Positions 33,647-36,994 of a stretch of 36,994 bases of DNA are shown in pieces. The stretch spans positions 1 to 36,994 of the IMG/VR virus record IMGVR_UViG_3300022752_000190; one strand, written 5' to 3'. The stretch is from a virus. The translations under genes were made by a program, and so were the position numbers. The notes under the pieces are model-generated. The model was not told the origin of the DNA, made no database searches, and saw only the letters and a list, made by a program, of their open reading frames with translations. How positions within the stretch are numbered: the stretch's first letter is position 1; every line of letters starts with the position of its first letter.

Positions 33647-33673
33647 TTGACAACTGCACGGGTTAAGTATAGT
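33647..33673 (+). promoter_or_regulatory. Possible rightward sigma-70 promoter (short spacer)
   Basis: TTGACA (33647-33652) and TATAGT (33668-33673) are separated by only 15 bp. Both boxes are good but the spacer is short, so activity would be low or need an activator. It is the best sigma-70-like site I found for the rightward genes. It leaves a leader of about 500 bases. Confidence 0.35.
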
Positions 33674-34051
33674 TTTTTAAGATTTCTATGCACGTGGCCC
33701 GGGATATGTATAGATTGATGTAGGTGTGGCAATCGTGTGTATAGTGTAAAAAATTGGCCTTGTTATGTGCGCAACAGGTAAACAGGGGCCGCCGTCCCGC
33801 TAGCCGTGTCCCTCCCCCCACCCCGTCCGTTCGGTTGTCGGGTCAAAACCATTAGTGTAGGGCATCGTATCCCTCGGCTTTCAGGCTCATTAAATTGGCG
33901 ACATGGTTCGGCTTATGCTGTGCTTCGTGGTTCAAGGCTTCATGCCTTCGGATTCAAGCATGGATAAACATAGGTTGCATTGTGTGAGAGCAGTTCATTA
34001 AAAAATTAGTAGCGTTTTGCGTGTTTGGGTGAAGTAACACGCCGATGATAT

Positions 34052-34151
34052 CCGACTCTATTGCCTAACCCGTAAGGCATGGCATAAACACGCACGGCAA
34101 AGTGTGGGAGTCGGTTTCAAGATGTGCATTGCATGGTGTAGTGTGCATCTT
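34052..34151 (+). ncRNA. Candidate structured leader RNA before the first rightward gene
   Basis: An outer stem CCGACTC (34052-34058)/GAGTCGG (34108-34114) encloses a hairpin TGCCT (34062-34066)/AGGCA (34075-34079). A further stem AAGATG (34119-34124)/CATCTT (34146-34151) follows just before the Shine-Dalgarno of the gene at 34183. The nested, non-overlapping stems suggest a folded 5' leader or a small RNA. No known riboswitch class is recognised, and no covariation can be tested here. Confidence 0.35.
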
Positions 34152-34182
34152 CCAAACCAACTAACTGACTCAAAGGATTATC

Positions 34183-34581
34183 ATGAATCTCGTTAATATC
34201 ATCGACAATGGCACTTCAATCGTTTTGTCCTCCAAAACTGGCAAAACTGGTTCGTTTGCTCGGGCAGTGGCTTTCGCTGACCGCCAAACCCGCATGGACA
34301 TGGGACACGCCATGTATGCCAAATGGCTCGCTAACGGACAGTATCGTCCCTTGGTGAATGACATTCTCGATACGCTTGTGCCAAAGTCTGCCGCACCTTT
34401 TATCGGTGGCTTAGTTCCCCAAACTGGTGCAGTGTCTAAAGACCAACTGATTGGCTTGTGCTTGGCTGTCAACAATGCAGTCGTGACCAAGGGCAAAGAG
34501 CTCAAGGGTCAAAAGGGTTTCGTGTACGGCATCGTTCAGCGTATCGCTGAGCAAGGCACTCCTGAGACTATCGAGGCTTGA
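34183..34581 (+). CDS. First rightward gene, unknown function (132 aa)
   Basis: AAAGGA lies six bases before the ATG. The protein is mixed alpha/beta with SFARAVAFADRQTRMDMGHA and a hydrophobic QLIGLCLAVNNAVVTKGKEL segment that is probably a buried helix. It has no catalytic or DNA-binding motif I can identify. The place at the head of the rightward block, after a structured leader, suggests an early gene. Product unknown. Confidence 0.7.
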   Translation: MNLVNIIDNGTSIVLSSKTGKTGSFARAVAFADRQTRMDMGHAMYAKWLANGQYRPLVNDILDTLVPKSAAPFIGGLVPQTGAVSKDQLIGLCLAVNNAVVTKGKELKGQKGFVYGIVQRIAEQGTPETIEA

Positions 34582-34643
34582 ACCACACAATTCCTGAGTA
34601 TGAATCTAAACTGCTCAACATCATTCACTTACTTGGACACATC

Positions 34644-34895
34644 ATGCAAACTACTCCCAAAGTACACAGAGTGCCACGCGGCACAATGCCCCCGACTATC
34701 TTCTCAGGTGTTAAGGGCGATATTGATAAAGTATTACAAGGCGGCTTGCCTCCTGTTCCGTATCGTTCTATCTACACCAAGCTAACTGGTCACCACAAAT
34801 CAACACAACGCCACACACAACAATGGCGTGACAATCGTAGCCACGGAGAGACACGTGTGTATGTAGGCGCGGCGGCGCAAGCCAAGCTCGCATGA
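34644..34895 (+). CDS. Small basic protein of unknown function (83 aa)
   Basis: The frame is open from a TTG at 34578 that overlaps the upstream stop (105 aa). The ATG at 34644 is preceded by TCACTTACTTGGA, a 13-base sequence repeated before the ATG at 35351, so I take it as the start. The protein is basic, Thr/His/Arg-rich in its C-terminal half (THQ-type composition, ending VYVGAAAQAKLA), and may bind nucleic acid. No family recognised. Confidence 0.55.
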   Translation: MQTTPKVHRVPRGTMPPTIFSGVKGDIDKVLQGGLPPVPYRSIYTKLTGHHKSTQRHTQQWRDNRSHGETRVYVGAAAQAKLA

Positions 34896-35009
34896 GATTT
34901 GAATTTTCCAAGTTAAACACTACGGAATATTCTCCGGAATATTCAGTATTACAAAAAATCTCCCTTGCGGGTCAACCACTTACATCAATATTAATACTTT
35001 GAATTTTCC

Positions 35010-35148
35010 AATATTCCAATATTCCATACAATACAGCCTCCTATGGAAATTATTTTTGCGGTGACATGACGTGCGCGAAGCGCACACATAATCCTCATCA
35101 TCTCAAAACCCGCCTGACCCTTTCCAAAACTTGGAATATTGGAATATT
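35010..35148. repeat. 17-bp perfect inverted repeat flanking a central hairpin
   Basis: AATATTCCAATATTCCA at 35010-35026 is the exact reverse complement of 35132-35148. The centre of symmetry lies at 35079, one base from the centre of the GTGCGC-GAA-GCGCAC hairpin at 35071-35085. The dyad could be bound by a multimeric initiator or could extrude as a cruciform. Confidence 0.7.
35071..35085. other. GCGAAGC mini-hairpin at the dyad centre
   Basis: A 6-bp perfect stem (GTGCGC/GCGCAC) closed by a GAA loop contains GCGAAGC. Single-stranded d(GCGAAGC) is known to fold into an unusually stable mini-hairpin and is found near single-strand phage origins. Here it lies in the repeat-rich gap, midway between the inverted-repeat arms. 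Confidence 0.7.
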
Positions 35149-35350
35149 CTATTTTGCCCCTACTCCCCACGCACGTAAGTCGTTGATTTGCTAGGGAGTT
35201 TTTTGTTAGTACCCACTCACGTGAATATTCCAGCCCATTTCACCCACGGAATATTCGATGCAATATATTGCAGGTGCACCTATCACGCGCACAACTGTCG
35301 ACCGATTTTCACGCCACGCCTTTCCCTCAACTCACTTACTTGGAGAACCC

Positions 35351-35536
35351 ATGAAAACAAAACTCATGTATCTGACCACCCCAAACGCACACTTGGACAA
35401 TCTCATCATCGAACCCAACTTTGCATCAGATGACCACGAATTCGTGTTCGAGTGCGACATGGACGACAACCCATTGGACTCAGATGACCCCGAAAACTAT
35501 CTGCGCGAATACTACAAATCCACATCGTTGCGCTAA
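35351..35536 (+). CDS. Small acidic protein of unknown function (61 aa)
   Basis: GGAG lies five bases before the ATG. The frame extends in-frame to an ATG at 35258 inside a repeat, but that one has no comparable ribosome site. The protein is strongly acidic in its C-terminal half (FVFECDMDDNPLDSDDPENY), as are many small early phage proteins that mimic DNA or bind host proteins. That role is only a possibility. Confidence 0.65.
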   Translation: MKTKLMYLTTPNAHLDNLIIEPNFASDDHEFVFECDMDDNPLDSDDPENYLREYYKSTSLR

Positions 35537-35551
35537 GCAAAGGAATCCACA

Positions 35552-35722
35552 ATGCAAACTAAACTATACATCCTGTTAATGACCCTTCTTTCAATAGCCA
35601 TGATAACTTTAGGTTTCACTGGCGAAAGCGTCATGCACAACATCTCGCTCATCATTGGCGGCACATACTTTGGACACACCTTGACCGAAGCCCTTAACAA
35701 CCCGACTGAGGAACCCCTATGA
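35552..35722 (+). CDS. Small membrane protein (56 aa)
   Basis: The frame starts MQTKLYILLMTLLSIAMITL, a clear membrane segment (residues 5-22). A second, weaker hydrophobic stretch follows (MHNISLIIGGTYFGHTL), then a short acidic tail. AAAGGA precedes the ATG. The stop overlaps the next start by four bases (ATGA). It could act in the inner membrane during early infection, for example in superinfection exclusion, but nothing specific supports this. Confidence 0.65.
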   Translation: MQTKLYILLMTLLSIAMITLGFTGESVMHNISLIIGGTYFGHTLTEALNNPTEEPL

Positions 35723-35940
35723 CAACCAAATCCATCACAGTCAAAGTCCGTAATGTGTACGGCAATACGCTGGTCTATCCAGTATGCGTCAAAGCTCAGA
35801 TATTCGCAGAGATTGGCAACCGAGAAACACTAAGCCCTGCCATGCTCAACAAGATCGTACAGCTTGGATACACAGTCATAACTGCCCAGGCGGAACTGCC
35901 CTTCACCCTTAAACAGCCAACAACTGAGGAACTTGTATGA
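35719..35940 (+). CDS. Small protein of unknown function (73 aa)
   Basis: The frame has a beta-rich start (SITVKVRNVYGNTLVYPVCV) and a helical middle (ETLSPAMLNKIVQLGYTVIT). The ATG overlaps the upstream stop by four bases, and its own stop overlaps the next start in the same way. It is a real member of the coupled block. No family recognised. Confidence 0.7.
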   Translation: MTTKSITVKVRNVYGNTLVYPVCVKAQIFAEIGNRETLSPAMLNKIVQLGYTVITAQAELPFTLKQPTTEELV

Positions 35941-36092
35941 GGACATACAAAACCAGAGTGTTTCACGCAGGACTCCATTGGTATCACGCAGTGGAGTTGT
36001 TTGTCGATGATAAATGTATCGGTGAGATGACGTTTGGCAATGTATCCGAACGAGATGCGTTCATCAAAGAATGGAGGAACTTACATGAATGA
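35937..36092 (+). CDS. Small protein of unknown function (51 aa)
   Basis: The frame reads MRTYKTRVFHAGLHWYHAVE, then LFVDDKCIGEMTFGNVSERD and a helical end (AFIKEWRNLHE). It overlaps the upstream gene by four bases and the zinc-ribbon gene by eight. A Shine-Dalgarno lies inside the upstream gene (GAGGAA). No family recognised. Confidence 0.65.
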   Translation: MRTYKTRVFHAGLHWYHAVELFVDDKCIGEMTFGNVSERDAFIKEWRNLHE

Positions 36093-36309
36093 AGACTACC
36101 ACCTACCTGTATGCACGAACTGTTATGCCGTGCGAGTCGAACCACAACGTAAGCACCATGCAAGGCCAACCTGTTCTGATTGTGGCGACAAGATTGCCAA
36201 GAAACAGAAGCACACCATCGTGCCCATGCCCAAGAGTAACTACATCGTGGTGACAGACATGTCACTGCTTGTCGGACTGAACTCATCACATAAAGGAGGA
36301 ACGCTATGA
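36085..36309 (+). CDS. Zinc-ribbon protein (74 aa)
   Basis: Two CxxC knuckles are visible, C10-C13 (VCTNC) and C30-C33 (TCSDC), 16 residues apart with basic residues between (QRKHHARP). This is a zinc-ribbon or treble-clef-like module that may bind DNA, RNA or host polymerase. GGAGGAA lies five bases before the ATG at 36085, which decides this start over an in-frame ATG at 36034. The stop overlaps the next ATG by four bases. Confidence 0.75.
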   Translation: MNEDYHLPVCTNCYAVRVEPQRKHHARPTCSDCGDKIAKKQKHTIVPMPKSNYIVVTDMSLLVGLNSSHKGGTL

Positions 36310-36533
36310 CATACAAAACGATAACAACAGAGGTTGACATTGACGTTGACCTGAGCGACTTTGACACCGAGGACTTGGTGGAGGAGTTGAGGGAACGAGG
36401 TTCGCAAGGTGTGAGCTTTGATGACTGTGAAACGCTGACCAAGGCATGGTTGCACGACCGAGAGGGTCGCAAAGACGAAGCTTACGTAATCCTGCGTGAG
36501 TACATGTTAAACAAACTGAACAAGGTGGTGTGA
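36306..36533 (+). CDS. Small acidic protein of unknown function (75 aa)
   Basis: AAAGGAGGA lies before the ATG, the strongest ribosome site in this block. An acidic segment (TTEVDIDVDLSDFDTEDLVE) is followed by a helical, mixed-charge C-terminus (KDEAYVILREYMLNKLNKVV). The pattern resembles small early proteins with a beta-strand and helices. No family recognised. Confidence 0.7.
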   Translation: MTYKTITTEVDIDVDLSDFDTEDLVEELRERGSQGVSFDDCETLTKAWLHDREGRKDEAYVILREYMLNKLNKVV

Positions 36534-36760
36534 TGAAAGCCAGACAGATACGCCAAAGGGCGAAGAGTAAGTATGTATCGGACGAAGGGTTTGCTTTACT
36601 GCGTGGATGCTTTGCCAAACGATGCCGTACCTATGTGGCGGGGTGTCCCATCTGTGATGAGTGGCGGTTCCGTGATGAGCATGGACGGTTCACCTACAAC
36701 TTTGAAGAGTTACGTAAATTCATGAACACAACGGAGGAACAACATGACCGAAGAATTTGA
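36533..36760 (+). CDS. Small basic protein with a Cys pair (75 aa)
   Basis: The frame reads MKARQIRQRAKSKYVSDEGF, with CFAKRCRTYVAGCPICDEW later. The C-x2-C (CPIC) and C-x4-C (CFAKRC) may form a small zinc site. The ATG overlaps the upstream stop (TGATG). A GTG just before is an alternative start. Function unknown. Confidence 0.65.
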   Translation: MKARQIRQRAKSKYVSDEGFALLRGCFAKRCRTYVAGCPICDEWRFRDEHGRFTYNFEELRKFMNTTEEQHDRRI

Positions 36761-36994
36761 ATTCCACTGGAACTACCGCATCGTCAACACCAAAACTGCC
36801 AACAACGGCGAGGACTGGTACTGCTTACAAGAAGTGTTCTATTCCAACGGCAAACCCATCGGGTATGGCGCACCATGCACTGGGTCTGAGGACATGGAGT
36901 CAATGAAAGAAGTGTGGCGACTGATGCAAGGTGCAATGGACAACCCGCCACTGCAAGAGGAAGACTTCCCAAGCTCATCAGCTGAGCTAGCCAA
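36744..36994 (+). CDS. Gene cut by the right window edge (at least 83 aa)
   Basis: GGAGGAA lies before the ATG at 36744. The visible part reads EEFEFHWNYRIVNTKTANNG, then DWYCLQEVFYSNGKPIGYG and an acidic helical segment; the frame is open at the end of the window. It overlaps the previous gene by 17 bases. A small beta-sheet protein with WYCLQEVFY strands is a form I recall in phage early regions, without known function. Confidence 0.65.
   Translation, partial: MTEEFEFHWNYRIVNTKTANNGEDWYCLQEVFYSNGKPIGYGAPCTGSEDMESMKEVWRLMQGAMDNPPLQEEDFPSSSAELA

Larger units (their letters stand above)
33490..34182. other. Divergent intergenic region without a gene (about 690 bp)
   Basis: This region separates the leftward virion operon from the rightward small-gene block. 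I see no convincing reading frame, tRNA or CRISPR. It contains the leftward promoter at 33520-33547, a possible rightward promoter near 33647, a pyrimidine tract near 33821-33835, a hairpin at 33934-33948 (AAGGC/GCCTT), and degenerate TTCGG and TTCAAG repeats at 33880-33960. Next to the first rightward gene lies a strongly foldable stretch. GTGTGTAT recurs at 33514 and 33735. Confidence 0.75.
34898..35256. repeat. GGAATATTC repeat cluster, candidate origin or operator array (gap 34896-35350)
   Basis: There is no gene in this AT-rich stretch. GGAATATTC or its near forms occur at 34924-34932, 34936-34944, 35007-35025 (two fused copies), 35131-35149 (two fused copies, inverse), 35223-35232 and 35248-35256. 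TTTGAATTTTCCAA occurs at 34898-34911 and again exactly 100 bp on, at 34998-35011. Repeated palindromic 9-10-mers in an AT-rich gap next to early genes are typical of iteron origins or repressor operators. Confidence 0.65.

Noticed and set aside
33780-33960. A tRNA gene in the intergenic region (GGTTCxA-like loops)
   Set aside because: No cloverleaf with matching acceptor stem could be made around the candidate loops.
35984-36472. A 162-codon minus-strand frame across the rightward block
   Set aside because: It would be antisense to three well-supported coupled genes with good ribosome sites.

Overview
The window holds most of the virion and lysis half of a tailed double-stranded DNA phage genome, plus the start of an oppositely transcribed block of small genes. 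The large portal, two head-tail adaptor proteins, a nozzle-like tail protein and three internal-virion-type proteins, with no visible tape measure, sheath or baseplate, point to a podovirus-like particle. A paired i-spanin/o-spanin implies a Gram-negative host. No integrase, repressor or tRNA was seen. The replication genes lie outside the window, so the lifestyle is undecided. I cannot name a host genus from sequence alone.

Minus strand, in order of transcription (right to left). Small basic proteins come first (33489-32662), then a ribbon-helix-helix protein (32665-32522), terminase small and large subunits (32529-30660) and the portal (30617-28476). Two small genes (28425-27982), a scaffold candidate (27859-26909), the major capsid protein (26853-25831) and a small capsid-associated candidate (25774-25406) follow. 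Next are two adaptors (25364-24031), then a tail-fibre cassette of about nine genes (24031-15407) that includes a glycine-rich adhesin, a cupin and a beta-propeller protein. The lysis cassette (15298-13385) has membrane proteins, a holin candidate, nested Rz/Rz1 and an M15 peptidase. After the nozzle-like tail protein and a GNAT-like protein come three probable ejection proteins. The last of these is a 2,625-residue polyvalent protein with metallopeptidase-like and ADP-ribosyltransferase-like domains. The next gene on this strand runs off the left edge.

Three near-consensus sigma-70 promoters sit on the minus strand: before the first gene, before the portal, and before the gene that follows the portal. 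Hairpins lie on both sides of the major capsid gene and after the gene downstream of it. They look placed to set the stoichiometry of head proteins.

A roughly 690-bp divergent intergenic region (33490-34182) separates this operon from the plus-strand genes. The plus-strand block (34183 to the right edge) holds small, tightly overlapping genes typical of an early region. It is interrupted by about 450 bp (34896-35350) rich in GGAATATTC repeats. There, a 17-bp inverted repeat is centred on a GCGAAGC mini-hairpin. This is my best candidate for a replication origin or master operator.
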